Positions 9,068 through 17,104 of a stretch of DNA of 64,000 bases are shown piece by piece. This DNA comes from Sutcliffiella horikoshii (GTDB lineage Bacteria > Bacillota > Bacilli > Bacillales > Bacillaceae_I), in contig NZ_CP020880.1 in assembly GCF_002157855.1 (NCBI RefSeq), positions 1,674,001 to 1,738,000 of the forward strand, given 5' to 3'. The position numbers and the translations under genes were made by a program. The notes under the pieces were generated by a model. The model worked only from the letters and a program-made list of their open reading frames with translations. It ran no database searches and was not told the DNA's origin. Each line of letters opens with the position of its first letter. Position 1 is the first letter of the stretch.

Positions 9068-10204
9068 AAGTTGTTTGATGGAGTAGAAGGTACCTCTCCA
9101 AATGATGCCGCCTCTGTAGAGAGTGAGGATGGTTGCTCGCGCAATACTGTAAATGAAAAGTAAGACAGTAACAGGGAATACAGTTAGATAGATATTTGCC
9201 CCTTTTGCCATCTTGTTAGCGGTTTGGTTGTAGGCAAGGAATAGCATCAAGATACTTAATAAGAAAATTAGTTGAGTGGTCCCAGTCGTCACAAACAAGG
9301 CTATAAAAGGGAAGAGTTGTGAGAGAAACAAACCACTTATAGCAAACAACACCATGAAGTAACTATAAAAAAGTCCTGCAAAGGTGTTCTTCTCTAATCC
9401 AACAAGTGCGGAACGCAGGTCAGGATACCATTCCACTTGCAGGTGGGTGAGCGCGAGAGCCAAGTGTTGCTTTTTTCCGGCCTCTTTGATCTGCCTCCCA
9501 AGCATCAAGTCATCATCTGGCCGCATTTTAATATTTCTATGCGTACCAATTTCCTCATAGGCATTTCTAGTTAAAAGGTTGAAAGCCCCGATTCCAATGG
9601 CAGATTTACTTTTTGGGTCATTGGATTTCCATGGTCTTTTAAAATAGCCAAAACCGAACAGAAAGAAAGAAACAAACGCATTAGTCCAGAAACTGCTTCC
9701 TTTTAGATTGGGGGCAAGGGTTAAATGGTCGAGTTTTTGGTTTTGAAAATATGTTATTGCTTTTGAGACGGTATCCTTCTCGAATATGATGTCTGCGTCG
9801 GTAAAAAGAATGTACTCGCCTTTGCTTTGAAGGAAGCCTTCGTACAATGCGTGGTTTTTCCCTAGCCACCCTTCACTTAGATGTTCAATATGGATGCATC
9901 TCATTCTCGGTTCGGTTTTTGCCATTCGATCAATTATGGAGCCAGTCTGGTCCGTAGAGCGGTCGTTTACGACAATCCATTCGATATTGGAATACGTTTG
10001 TTGAAATTGAGATAGCAGGCTAGCTTCTATATGCTTTTCTTCATCTTTCGCAGCGACGATGACGGAAAGAAGGGGACCTCTACTATGTAAACTAGTGTTT
10101 TCTTGAACATCTTCTATTTTCGTTGTTTTACTCATACCAATCTTTGCATCCAGCCATACAGCAAACCAGAACAGAAAGGTAAATATAGCTAGATAGAGCA
10201 TCAT
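9059..10204 (-). CDS. Membrane-bound family 2 glycosyltransferase
   Basis: A 381-residue protein with one N-terminal membrane helix, a cytoplasmic GT-A domain and three or four C-terminal helices. The GT-A domain shows LLSVIVAAKDEEKHIEASL at its start, VVNDRSTDQT, the metal-binding FTDADI, and the RPDDDLMLG acidic motif followed by QVEWYPD. This layout resembles CrtQ- or HpnB-like enzymes that glycosylate carotenoid or other lipid acceptors. The acceptor here is unknown. GGAGGG sits 3 bases before ATG 10204 and 6 before a second ATG at 10201. A longer in-frame version to 10261 adds an unlikely polar tail. Confidence 0.82.
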   Translation of the reverse strand: MMLYLAIFTFLFWFAVWLDAKIGMSKTTKIEDVQENTSLHSRGPLLSVIVAAKDEEKHIEASLLSQFQQTYSNIEWIVVNDRSTDQTGSIIDRMAKTEPRMRCIHIEHLSEGWLGKNHALYEGFLQSKGEYILFTDADIIFEKDTVSKAITYFQNQKLDHLTLAPNLKGSSFWTNAFVSFFLFGFGYFKRPWKSNDPKSKSAIGIGAFNLLTRNAYEEIGTHRNIKMRPDDDLMLGRQIKEAGKKQHLALALTHLQVEWYPDLRSALVGLEKNTFAGLFYSYFMVLFAISGLFLSQLFPFIALFVTTGTTQLIFLLSILMLFLAYNQTANKMAKGANIYLTVFPVTVLLFIYSIARATILTLYRGGIIWRGTFYSIKQLKK

Positions 10205-10361
10205 GGACCCTCCAGTAGTTGATTCTTGTATTTTATCAGAAGGAAGATGCAAATAGCACATGGTAAGGTGTGATGGGAATTCAGAAATTCACATTAAATC
10301 ACCTCGTTTTCTTTTTTCGTATGGTAGAATATAGTAAAAAAGCTTAAAAGGTGTGTTAGGG

Positions 10362-10553
10362 ATGATCTGGATATTTTTTATCAGCTTTACCGTACTTGTC
10401 GCTGTTTTCTTCTATTTTCTAAATCTATCATTAAAAAAACATCATGAAATCTACGGCAGCAAGTTTGTGCGCCCATCCATGTGCGTATCATGTGGCAGGG
10501 AATACTTTAATAGTGCATCTAATTTTTGCGATGGTTGCAAGAGTAGGGGATAA
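10362..10553 (+). CDS. Small membrane protein with a zinc-ribbon tail
   Basis: A 63-residue protein. One N-terminal hydrophobic helix (IWIFFISFTVLVAVFFYFL) is followed by a short basic linker and two CxxC pairs (CVSCGRE and CDGC) that form a likely zinc ribbon. No family name is recognised. ATG 10362 is chosen since AAGGTG is 8 bases upstream. GTG 10353 would overlap that site. A terminator follows directly. Confidence 0.65.
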   Translation: MIWIFFISFTVLVAVFFYFLNLSLKKHHEIYGSKFVRPSMCVSCGREYFNSASNFCDGCKSRG

Positions 10554-10561
10554 GCGAGGGG

Positions 10562-10592
10562 GATGAGCCGGTTAGTGGGTTCATCTTTTTTA
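10562..10592 (+). terminator. Intrinsic terminator
   Basis: GATGAGCC pairs with GGTTCATC (one G-T pair) around an 8-base loop, followed by TTTTTTATTTTT. Confidence 0.82.
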
Positions 10593-10654
10593 TTTTTCAC
10601 CTTCTAATTTCTATCAAGGAAGCATACAAATTAGATAGAAAGGAGGAGGGTAAA

Positions 10655-11803
10655 ATAGAGTCTACAAAACGAACAGGTTTTTTTCTATTCATTAATAACA
10701 CCGTAATATTCTTGGTGTTGTTATTTATCGTCATATCCACCATTACTAGCGTCTTATCTACTAAACTCTCCTCTGAATATGTAGGAAATATATTAAGGAA
10801 GGTACAGTCAACCGAACTGTATTTGAACATCATTCAATCACAGAATCACTATTTAACTGGCAAGGATGTCGAGGTTCCAAAGCTCCCAATCATGGAGTTA
10901 TCATTTGAACTGGCAACCAACCTGAAACCTTATGATATTAGAAGTTTTTTGGGAAATGAAATTCCTGGCTTCTTTGCATATGATACACAGTTCTATGTTG
11001 CCGGAAAAGGAACCGACTATACTGATATCCCATTTGAATCCTCGGCCCCTATGGAAGTGCTCCTAAAAGAGCGTGAGATTGCAGAGGAAATGCTTTTGGT
11101 CGATGAGGATGAGGATGAACCGACCCCCTCACCAGAGAAGACTATAGATGAGACGATTGTGCATATCTATCAATCTCATAGTTGGGAATCTTACCTGCCA
11201 CTTTTAAGGGGAGTAAGTGAACCGGATGATGCAACGAGCAATAACCCCGAGGCAAATGTAATAGCAGTTGGAAAAATGCTTAAAAATGAACTTGCAGATA
11301 AAGGAATAAAAGCGAATCATGATACAAGAAATGTCCCGAAGGATCTTGCTGCAAGAGGTTGGAATTACAACCACTCCTACCAATATTCTAGGGAAACCGT
11401 GGAAGCAGCCATGACGTTTAATAGTGATGTGGAATATTTAATTGATATTCATCGTGACGCTTTACGAAAAGAAAAGACAACCGAAGTGATAGATGGAAAA
11501 AGCTACGCTAGACTTTTGTTTGTAGTGGGGACAGCTCATAAGAACTACGAAAAAAATCTGGAATTTGCCGAAAGTATTCATCATGCTATTGAAAAAAAGT
11601 ACCCTGGCCTGAGCAGGGGAGTCATTCCTAAAGGAAAGTCAACTGGAAACGGGTTATATAATCAAGACCTCTCAAACCGAGCCATTCTTTTAGAAGTTGG
11701 AGGGGTGGACAACAACTTGGAAGAAGCGCGTAACGCCATTAAGGCATTTGCAGATATTTATAGTGAAATTGTATGGGAAGAAAGGGAAGCGGGAGAGTTT
11801 TGA
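10655..11803 (+). CDS. SpoIIP-like sporulation cell-wall hydrolase, apparent ATA start
   Basis: A protein of about 380 residues of the SpoIIP family, which in sporulating bacilli degrades peptidoglycan with SpoIID during engulfment. Family motifs are IYQSHSWESYLPLL, DVEYLIDIHRDALRK and AILLEVGGVDN. These hold the His and Glu residues of the zinc amidase and endopeptidase centre. A charged start (KR) and one membrane helix put the enzyme outside the mother-cell membrane. The strong AAAGGAGGAGGG at 10639-10650 has only ATA at 10655 at proper spacing in frame. The next usual start, TTG 10712, would cut the membrane helix. In B. subtilis spoIIP lies near gpr, so this may be a paralogue. Confidence 0.85.
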   Translation: MESTKRTGFFLFINNTVIFLVLLFIVISTITSVLSTKLSSEYVGNILRKVQSTELYLNIIQSQNHYLTGKDVEVPKLPIMELSFELATNLKPYDIRSFLGNEIPGFFAYDTQFYVAGKGTDYTDIPFESSAPMEVLLKEREIAEEMLLVDEDEDEPTPSPEKTIDETIVHIYQSHSWESYLPLLRGVSEPDDATSNNPEANVIAVGKMLKNELADKGIKANHDTRNVPKDLAARGWNYNHSYQYSRETVEAAMTFNSDVEYLIDIHRDALRKEKTTEVIDGKSYARLLFVVGTAHKNYEKNLEFAESIHHAIEKKYPGLSRGVIPKGKSTGNGLYNQDLSNRAILLEVGGVDNNLEEARNAIKAFADIYSEIVWEEREAGEF

Positions 11804-11810
11804 TAAAGGA

Positions 11811-11972
11811 GTGAGCAAGATTAAATATACATTTTTTTGGCTAGTAGTTATGTTTGTAGCTATAGTCATTTCTTTTAATTACTTTCATTGGATTGCTACT
11901 TTGGCTTCCTTTTTTGCAGGGGTGATTGTAGTTTCTATTTCTTTGTTCGAGGATTTTTATATGGCGAAATGA
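11811..11972 (+). CDS. Small two-helix membrane protein downstream of spoIIP
   Basis: A 53-residue protein with two hydrophobic segments separated by FHW, ending in DFYMAK. No family is recognised. It starts 7 bases after the SpoIIP-like stop and is very likely cotranscribed. The start is unsure. GTG 11811 overlaps the AAAGGAG ribosome binding site. ATT at 11820 has better spacing but is a rare start codon. A terminator follows the stop. Confidence 0.5.
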   Translation: MSKIKYTFFWLVVMFVAIVISFNYFHWIATLASFFAGVIVVSISLFEDFYMAK

Positions 11973-12002
11973 AGGGGCAGGATATTCTTCTGCTCTTTTT
12001 TT
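11973..12002 (+). terminator. Intrinsic terminator
   Basis: GGGCAG and CTGCTC (one G-T pair) around a 9-base loop, followed by eight T residues. Confidence 0.65.
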
Positions 12003-12089
12003 GATTTTTAGTGAGTTTGAGGTTTGGATTTACTAGAAGTGGGTTTGGGTAACTAGATTTGTCTTTTCTGGTGGCAGCATCGATTATGC

Positions 12090-12215
12090 TTCTACACCTT
12101 AACCTTTAACTTCTACCTATAATTTTTGACGTTCTACATTTCCCAGACTAGTTTCTACATTTCCCACTCGACCTTCTGCCATTTATATCAAATGTTCTAC
12201 AATTAGGCTAATTTC
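12090..12215. repeat. Six-unit 21-bp periodic TTCTAC array, copy 1
   Basis: TTCTAC (once TTCTGC) recurs at exactly 21-bp spacing at 12090, 12111, 12132, 12153, 12174 and 12195. Units three and four continue ATTTCCC and the last continues AATT. Matching units occur in the same order at 14172-14297. It lies in the gene-free stretch 12003-12324. That stretch also holds an inverted repeat AATTTCAC/GTGAAATT (12210-12241) and no gene I can support. Confidence 0.85.
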
Positions 12216-12324
12216 ACCTTTACTAAGTTAAGAGTGAAATTGTTATTCCCACTCTTTTAAAGGTTTTTACATATTTTTGTAGAAATAAAAATACAACAAC
12301 CAATAGGGAGATGATTTATTATGT

Positions 12325-13161
12325 GTGGGATTTTTAACTAAACATGAACAAAGAGATGCTTGCTTGCCTATAGAAAGACAGAAATTGAGAGAGGCTATAT
12401 ATAAAGACTTAGTTCATGATACTGACATTCTAGCTTTCTTCTATGGAGGTTCGCTTGCTAAAGGCAATGAAGACTTGTACTCCGATTTAGATCTCCGTAT
12501 TGTTGTGGAGGACTCTGCCTATGAAACTTATCGTTTGAATAAAAAAGAACGCGCAACAAAGTGGGGTGATGTATTATATTATGAAGATTTTCCGAGGGCA
12601 CCATATTCCATCGCTCATTTTAGTTCTTTTATAAAAGTGGACACATTTTATTACCGGCAATCTGATTTGCAACCTTCTCCTTATTTAAAGCATCTTTTGA
12701 TTGAACATGATCCTAACGGAATTATCTCTCAGATAAGAGACAAGTCCCAATCAATAGACTATCTATTTTCTGAAAAAGAATTTGAAGTGTGGCGTGGCAA
12801 ATTCTTTGCTTATCTGCATGAAGTTTATCGCCGGGTTCAACGCGGGGAGTATAATTATGCTTTTCAAATGGTCAATTCTCTGAGCTATTCCATTGTAATA
12901 GGTTGGTATGTGGAAATGGGGGAAGTGCCTAATTCATTTGGGGACTGGTCGAAGGTTGAAGGGCGGAGGAGTCCTTTGAGTGAGAAGCAGATGAATCAAT
13001 TAGTTTCCTGGGATGTTGGGATGCGTGATGAGCAAAAGTTGGTTCATGTTTTTAGAAGTCAGGTAGAAGAGTTTACCCGGGTCCACCGTGTTCTTGCTGA
13101 AAGGCTAAGGGTGCCTGTAAATCAAGCTTGGTTAAATGAAATTATAGGGATGGTTCTATAA
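12325..13161 (+). CDS. Nucleotidyltransferase-domain protein
   Basis: A 278-residue protein with a Pol-beta-type nucleotidyltransferase motif near the N-terminus. GGSLAKGNEDLYSDLDLRIVV holds the GS and DxD residues that bind nucleotide and metal. The remaining helical part (about 150-278) resembles the C-terminal half of aminoglycoside-adenylyltransferase-like proteins, but no substrate can be assigned. GTG 12325 is a tentative start: GGGAG at 12306-12310 is rather far upstream, and a six-codon ATG frame at 12321 overlaps it. A strong terminator follows. Confidence 0.7.
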   Translation: MGFLTKHEQRDACLPIERQKLREAIYKDLVHDTDILAFFYGGSLAKGNEDLYSDLDLRIVVEDSAYETYRLNKKERATKWGDVLYYEDFPRAPYSIAHFSSFIKVDTFYYRQSDLQPSPYLKHLLIEHDPNGIISQIRDKSQSIDYLFSEKEFEVWRGKFFAYLHEVYRRVQRGEYNYAFQMVNSLSYSIVIGWYVEMGEVPNSFGDWSKVEGRRSPLSEKQMNQLVSWDVGMRDEQKLVHVFRSQVEEFTRVHRVLAERLRVPVNQAWLNEIIGMVL

Positions 13162-13164
13162 ACA

Positions 13165-13198
13165 AAAAAGCAGCATGTGCTCAAACATGTTGCTTTTT
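13165..13198 (+). terminator. Intrinsic terminator
   Basis: GCAGCATGT and ACATGTTGC (one G-T pair) form the stem, extended by A and T runs on either side. Confidence 0.88.
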
Positions 13199-13293
13199 CT
13201 ACTATTAAGGGAATAGTATCCGTGAGCAGTTCATTTGCTATCATTTCATGCATTTGTCATAATGCACACAAAAGAAAAGGGAGAGTGTTATCG

Positions 13294-13938
13294 ATGAAAG
13301 TAACAGTAGTTGGAGCAAACGGACAGATTGGAAAACAACTTGTGCATTTCTTAAAAGAAGAAGAAGGATACACCCCTATAGCAATGGTTCGGAAAGAAGA
13401 GCAGGCAGAAAGTTTTGCAAAGGATGGAATTGAATCGGTATTGGCGGATTTAGAAGGTTCGGTGGAAGATCTAGCGAATGCTTTTAAAGGCAGTGATGCA
13501 GTCGTATTCACAGCAGGATCTGGAGGAAGCACGGGATCCGAGATGACCTTATTGATTGATTTAGATGGAGCAGCGAAAACAGTGGAAGCGGCGGAAAAAG
13601 CAGGCATTTCCCGTTATGTAATGGTAAGCGCGTTCCAAGCGGACAATCGCGAAAATTGGAACGACGACCTTCGTCCATACTATGTTGCCAAACATTATGC
13701 GGATAAGGTGTTAATGGCAAGTGGTTTGGACTACACCATTGTGCGACCTGGTGGATTGGTGAATGAATCAGGTACCGGCAAGGTGGAAATCGGAGACAAC
13801 ATTGAACCTGGATCTATCGCTAGAGAAGATGTAGCGAAGGTATTGCTAGCAGTAATAGGGGCTAAAAATACGTATGGTGCTGCGTTTGACGTCGTTGCTG
13901 GAGAAGATAACGTAGAGGAAGCTGTGAGTAAAATATAA
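13294..13938 (+). CDS. NAD(P)-binding atypical short-chain dehydrogenase, YhfK-like
   Basis: A 214-residue Rossmann protein, the same length as B. subtilis YhfK. The N-terminal dinucleotide motif is VTVVGANGQIGKQL, followed by a conserved AMVRKEEQ and later YYVAKHYADKVL and YTIVRPGGL. The catalytic Tyr-Lys pair of classical SDRs may be the YxxxK in YVAKHYADK, but the reaction of this group is not known. ATG 13294 follows AAAGGGAGAG. An in-frame extension upstream runs into the previous terminator and is rejected. Confidence 0.83.
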   Translation: MKVTVVGANGQIGKQLVHFLKEEEGYTPIAMVRKEEQAESFAKDGIESVLADLEGSVEDLANAFKGSDAVVFTAGSGGSTGSEMTLLIDLDGAAKTVEAAEKAGISRYVMVSAFQADNRENWNDDLRPYYVAKHYADKVLMASGLDYTIVRPGGLVNESGTGKVEIGDNIEPGSIAREDVAKVLLAVIGAKNTYGAAFDVVAGEDNVEEAVSKI

Positions 13939-13950
13939 AAGGGAACGTCG

Positions 13951-13980
13951 AGACTGTCTCTTTGGAGGAGGCAGTCTTTT
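13951..13980 (+). terminator. Intrinsic terminator after the YhfK-like gene
   Basis: AGACTGTCTC and GAGGCAGTCT form a 10-bp stem (one G-T pair) with a loop of about 7 bases and a short T run. Confidence 0.75.
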
Positions 13981-13999
13981 ACGTCTTATTTTCAGCTTA

Positions 14000-14110
14000 T
14001 TTTCCAAACTGCAGATTTTATTTTCAGTTAGTGGAATTTACGAGCCGAAAAGGCAATTATATTTTCCAAACTCCATCATTTATTTTCCGTTACAGAAATA
14101 TACGAGCCGT
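14000..14110. repeat. Two-copy direct repeat, 62-bp period
   Basis: TTTTCCAAACT recurs at 14000 and 14062, and TACGAGCCG at 14039 and 14101, both exactly 62 bp apart, with TTTATTTTC between them in each copy. It occupies the first part of the gene-free stretch 13981-14375. The TTCTAC array fills most of the rest. No gene is seen. Confidence 0.72.
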
Positions 14111-14171
14111 TCCACACTAGCCCCTTAATATTGGGACAACTTTCTACTCGACGCAATCTCTTCGTTCAAGC

Positions 14172-14297
14172 TTCTACAGTTTAGTCCTCACCTTCTACCA
14201 TAAAAAGTGGATCTTCTACATTTCCCGGACTACCTTCTACATTTCCCAAGCCCACTTCGACCACTAAAACCATATATTCTACAATTTGACCACCAAA
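14172..14297. repeat. Six-unit 21-bp periodic TTCTAC array, copy 2
   Basis: TTCTAC (once TTCGAC) at 14172, 14193, 14214, 14235, 14256 and 14277, exactly 21 bp apart. Units three and four continue ATTTCCC and the last continues AATT, matching the unit order of the array at 12090. One more TTCTAC lies out of phase at 14142. Confidence 0.85.
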
Positions 14298-14375
14298 ATC
14301 AACAAACTTGAAACTAAACCCACCCCCATTTCGTTATACTAATAGACAAACTAAACCAGATAAGGAAAAACAAAC

Positions 14376-14954
14376 ATGATAACTAAAAAGCGAGTAAAAA
14401 CGTTAATGAAAATCACAATGGTTATGCTGTTAATTTACATAATCATCGTCCACTCTCTCATCTATCAGACTGCTAAACAAGAACCTCCCAAAGGTATGGA
14501 TTACCTGATCGTCCTTGGAGCACGAGTGAAGGGGGAAGTGATGACGAAGGCACTCCTATTTAGAGTAGAAGCAGCGCTAGAGTACCTGAAGGAGAATCCA
14601 AATACCAAAGTCATCGCATCAGGAGGTCAGGGACCAGGAGAGGATATTACAGAAGCTGAGGCAATGAGAAGGTACTTTGTAAAACATGGCATTGAAGAGG
14701 AGAGAATCATCCTCGAAGACCGATCGACTACCACGTTTGAAAACCTGTCCTATTCAAAAGCTCTAATGGAGGACGGTGCCTCTGTTGCGATTGTGAGCAA
14801 TGATTTTCACATGTATCGTGCATCCCTAATAGGAAAAAGACTCGACTTTGCAGAGGTTCATACACTTGCCGGAAAAACTCCAAAAATAGCAATCTTAAAG
14901 CTATGGTCACGGGAATATTTCGCTGTTGCGAAGACTTGGATAATGGATAAATAG
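14376..14954 (+). CDS. YdcF/SanA-like DUF218 membrane protein
   Basis: A 192-residue protein with one N-terminal membrane helix and an extracytoplasmic DUF218 domain. Family motifs are DYLIVLGARVKG, VIASGGQGPGEDITEAEAM and EDRSTTTFENLSYSK, followed by VSNDFHMYRA. Members are linked to envelope integrity and vancomycin tolerance (SanA in E. coli). Their substrate is not settled. The gene stands alone between two terminators. The start ATG 14376 has only a weak upstream site (AAGGAAAA). Confidence 0.83.
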   Translation: MITKKRVKTLMKITMVMLLIYIIIVHSLIYQTAKQEPPKGMDYLIVLGARVKGEVMTKALLFRVEAALEYLKENPNTKVIASGGQGPGEDITEAEAMRRYFVKHGIEEERIILEDRSTTTFENLSYSKALMEDGASVAIVSNDFHMYRASLIGKRLDFAEVHTLAGKTPKIAILKLWSREYFAVAKTWIMDK

Positions 14955-14983
14955 AGCGGAAGCATACACAACGAGCAACCCAA

Positions 14984-15012
14984 AAGCCTCCTCCCCAAAA
15001 GGAGGTTTTTTC
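14984..15012 (+). terminator. Intrinsic terminator
   Basis: CCTCC and GGAGG enclose a loop of about 9 bases, with A residues before and a T6 run after. Confidence 0.75.
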
Positions 15013-15063
15013 TATCCCCACTTTCCTATATAATAAGCAGTACTAGAAATAAGAGGTGACAGC

Positions 15064-15531
15064 ATGCTATATCTACTTTCACAGTTGGGATTCAGCTTTA
15101 TTGCGGCTGCTGGTTTTGGGGTCCTATTTAATGCACCGAGAAGGGCTTTGATTCATTGCGGCACGGTTGGGATGATTGGTTGGATTTTTTACATAATATT
15201 GGCCGATGCGGGTGTGGACCCCGTGGTGGCTTCATTTGTCGGGTCTTTTATGGTGGCGCTTGTGGGTCATATAATGGCAAAGCGTTTCAGGATGCCGATG
15301 ATTATTTTCAGTGTGGCAGGAATCATCCCGCTTGTACCGGGGGGATTGGCCTATAATACGATGCGGCAAATTGCGGAAAATGATTATCTAGCAGCCATTC
15401 CTTTGGCGGCAAAGGCATTTATGATATCAGGTGCCATCGCGATGGGGTTGGTGTTTGCTGAGGTAATTATGCAAGTAGTCATGAATATCATAAAGCGGGC
15501 TTCTAATAATGTTAAACGTGAGGTGAGTTAG
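15064..15531 (+). CDS. Threonine/serine exporter family, small subunit (DUF3815, YjjB-like)
   Basis: A 155-residue protein with five hydrophobic segments, equal to the C-terminal domain of ThrE-type amino-acid exporters. Motifs include GVLFNAPRRAL, FVGSFMVALVGHIMAKRFRMP and IIPLVPGGLAYNTM. It ends in TAG, and the second subunit starts at the very next base, so the two are an operon that together rebuilds a split ThrE protein. The order here is small subunit first. Confidence 0.84.
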   Translation: MLYLLSQLGFSFIAAAGFGVLFNAPRRALIHCGTVGMIGWIFYIILADAGVDPVVASFVGSFMVALVGHIMAKRFRMPMIIFSVAGIIPLVPGGLAYNTMRQIAENDYLAAIPLAAKAFMISGAIAMGLVFAEVIMQVVMNIIKRASNNVKREVS

Positions 15532-16287
15532 GTGACAAAGGAAATGACAGAACGGGAAACGGAGAAAATTCTGGAAGTCTGCCTGCTTGCCGGAAGGATT
15601 ATGATGGAAGGGGGAGCGGAGACGTACCGGGTGGAGGATACGATGACAAGAATTGCTGCATCATACGGTATAAAAGAAACGCACAGTTTCGTTACTCCTA
15701 CCGGAATCATCGTTTCACTTCAAGGAGATAACCCTACACGGTTAGTCAGAATCAATTCTAGAACCACCGATTTAGAAAAGGTGGCACAAGTCAACCAAAT
15801 CTCTCGAAAAATTGCAGCGGGTGAGCTATCTGTGCAAGAGGCCCATCAATCACTGATTCAATTAGAGGAGTCGCATCTTCTCTTTCCGATAAGCTACCAG
15901 ATTCTCGCTGCGGCATTAGTCAGCGGCTCTTTTTTAATCATGTTCAAGGGTGTGTGGACGGATTTTCTACCCGCAATGATTGCCGGTGGTTTGGGGTATT
16001 CCGGATTATTACTGATACAACATTACACACGTGTTAAGTTTTTTGCAGAGTTTTTCGCATCATTGATCATTGGTCTTGTCGCTCTGGCGATGGTTACCAT
16101 TGGATTTGGGATGGAGTTGGATAAAATTATCATTGGTTCTGTTATGCCATTGGTCCCTGGTCTCCTTATCACAAATGCTGTCCGAGACCTGATGGTGGGG
16201 CATTTCGTTTCAGGGTTATCGAAAGGAGCAGAGGCGCTTTTTACAGCTTTTGCTATCGGAGCAGGTGTGGCGGTTGTATTCCTCTGA
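15532..16287 (+). CDS. Threonine/serine exporter family, large subunit (DUF1212, YjjP-like)
   Basis: A 251-residue protein. A soluble N-terminal half (about 1-115) holds the conserved LLAGRIMMEGGAETYRVEDTM and THSFVTPTGIIVS. Four or five membrane helices then follow, including PLVPGLLITNAVRDLM. In the ThrE family the soluble part is thought to form a hydrolase-like cap. The start is GTG 15532, directly after the preceding stop. ATG 15544 is an alternative. No terminator with a T run was seen in the 146-bp gap that follows. Confidence 0.84.
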   Translation: MTKEMTERETEKILEVCLLAGRIMMEGGAETYRVEDTMTRIAASYGIKETHSFVTPTGIIVSLQGDNPTRLVRINSRTTDLEKVAQVNQISRKIAAGELSVQEAHQSLIQLEESHLLFPISYQILAAALVSGSFLIMFKGVWTDFLPAMIAGGLGYSGLLLIQHYTRVKFFAEFFASLIIGLVALAMVTIGFGMELDKIIIGSVMPLVPGLLITNAVRDLMVGHFVSGLSKGAEALFTAFAIGAGVAVVFL

Positions 16288-16433
16288 ACTGCCACCGACC
16301 ACCCCAACCAGCCCCCGCAGAAATGTTGGAATATATTTCTCATTACAGTCATGACAGGCAATTAACAGTATATTTCGTTATTTTACAATAATTACTTGTT
16401 TTCATAATGAGAAATTCATATTAGATTAATAGT

Positions 16434-17054
16434 ATGAAAATTTTACAGAAAGTCCTCATAACTTTGTCGGTTGTCGCACTAGTCTTAGGTGGAAATTCAG
16501 CTGCATTTGCAGCTACTACTCACACGGTTCAATCCGGTGATACAATGTGGAAGATCGCGGTGAAATATCAGGTTGGGGTATCCGAACTGATCGCAGCGAA
16601 TTCTACACTCAAGAACCCTGACCTAATCTATCCAGGTCAAGAAATTACTATTCCAGAAAAAGGAGAGGGGCAAACACAAGAAGAGCAGGTTGCTAAGTTA
16701 GTAAACCAGGAACGTGCTAAGCATGGTTTAAAGCCTTTGAAACTAAACTGGGAGTTATCCAGAGTTGCAAGATATAAATCTCAAGATATGATTGATAAAA
16801 AATATTTCAGCCACACGTCACCAACATATGGATCTCCATTCGATATGATTCGTAACTTTGGTATTTCTTACCGATCAGCAGGTGAAAACATTGCTGCTGG
16901 GCAACAAACACCACAAGAGGTCATGAATGCTTGGATGAACAGTGAAGGGCATCGTAAAAATATCTTATCCAGTCAATATACAGAAATTGGAGTGGGCTAT
17001 GCCAAAGGCGGCCAATATGGTCATTACTGGACGCAAATGTTCATCTCCAGATAA
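16434..17054 (+). CDS. Secreted LysM and CAP-domain protein (YkwD-like)
   Basis: A 206-residue exported protein. The signal peptide ends near AAFAA (about residue 27). A LysM domain follows (about 29-74: HTVQSGDTMWKIAVKYQVG ... DLIYPGQEITIP), then a CAP/SCP domain (about 85-205). The CAP domain has LVNQERAKHGLKPL, YFSHTSPTYGSPFDM, AGENIAAGQQTPQEVM and HRKNIL. LysM binds cell-wall glycan. The role of bacterial CAP domains is not settled. The start codon is ATG 16434 with no strong ribosome binding site. A bidirectional terminator separates it from nagR. Confidence 0.88.
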   Translation: MKILQKVLITLSVVALVLGGNSAAFAATTHTVQSGDTMWKIAVKYQVGVSELIAANSTLKNPDLIYPGQEITIPEKGEGQTQEEQVAKLVNQERAKHGLKPLKLNWELSRVARYKSQDMIDKKYFSHTSPTYGSPFDMIRNFGISYRSAGENIAAGQQTPQEVMNAWMNSEGHRKNILSSQYTEIGVGYAKGGQYGHYWTQMFISR

Positions 17055-17058
17055 AACG

Positions 17059-17093
17059 AAGGCGGTACCTCATCCTTAAGGTACCGCCTTTTC
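17059..17093. terminator. Bidirectional terminator
   Basis: AAGGCGGTACCT and AGGTACCGCCTT form a perfect 12-bp stem between the CAP-protein gene and the convergent nagR gene. Confidence 0.88.
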
Positions 17094-17104
17094 TATGAAA
17101 ATGT

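Noticed and set aside
10205-10261. N-terminal extension of the glycosyltransferase to 10261
   Set aside because: The GGAGGG site directly before ATG 10204/10201 and the hydrophobic start favour the shorter form.
12321-12341. ATG frame reading MCGIFN then stop, like the start of class II glutamine amidotransferases
   Set aside because: It is only six codons and nothing downstream in that frame resembles an amidotransferase; most likely chance overlap with the nucleotidyltransferase start.
13177-13293. 39-codon N-terminal extension of the YhfK-like protein
   Set aside because: It overlaps the previous terminator hairpin, and a good ribosome binding site supports ATG 13294, which gives the length of B. 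subtilis YhfK.
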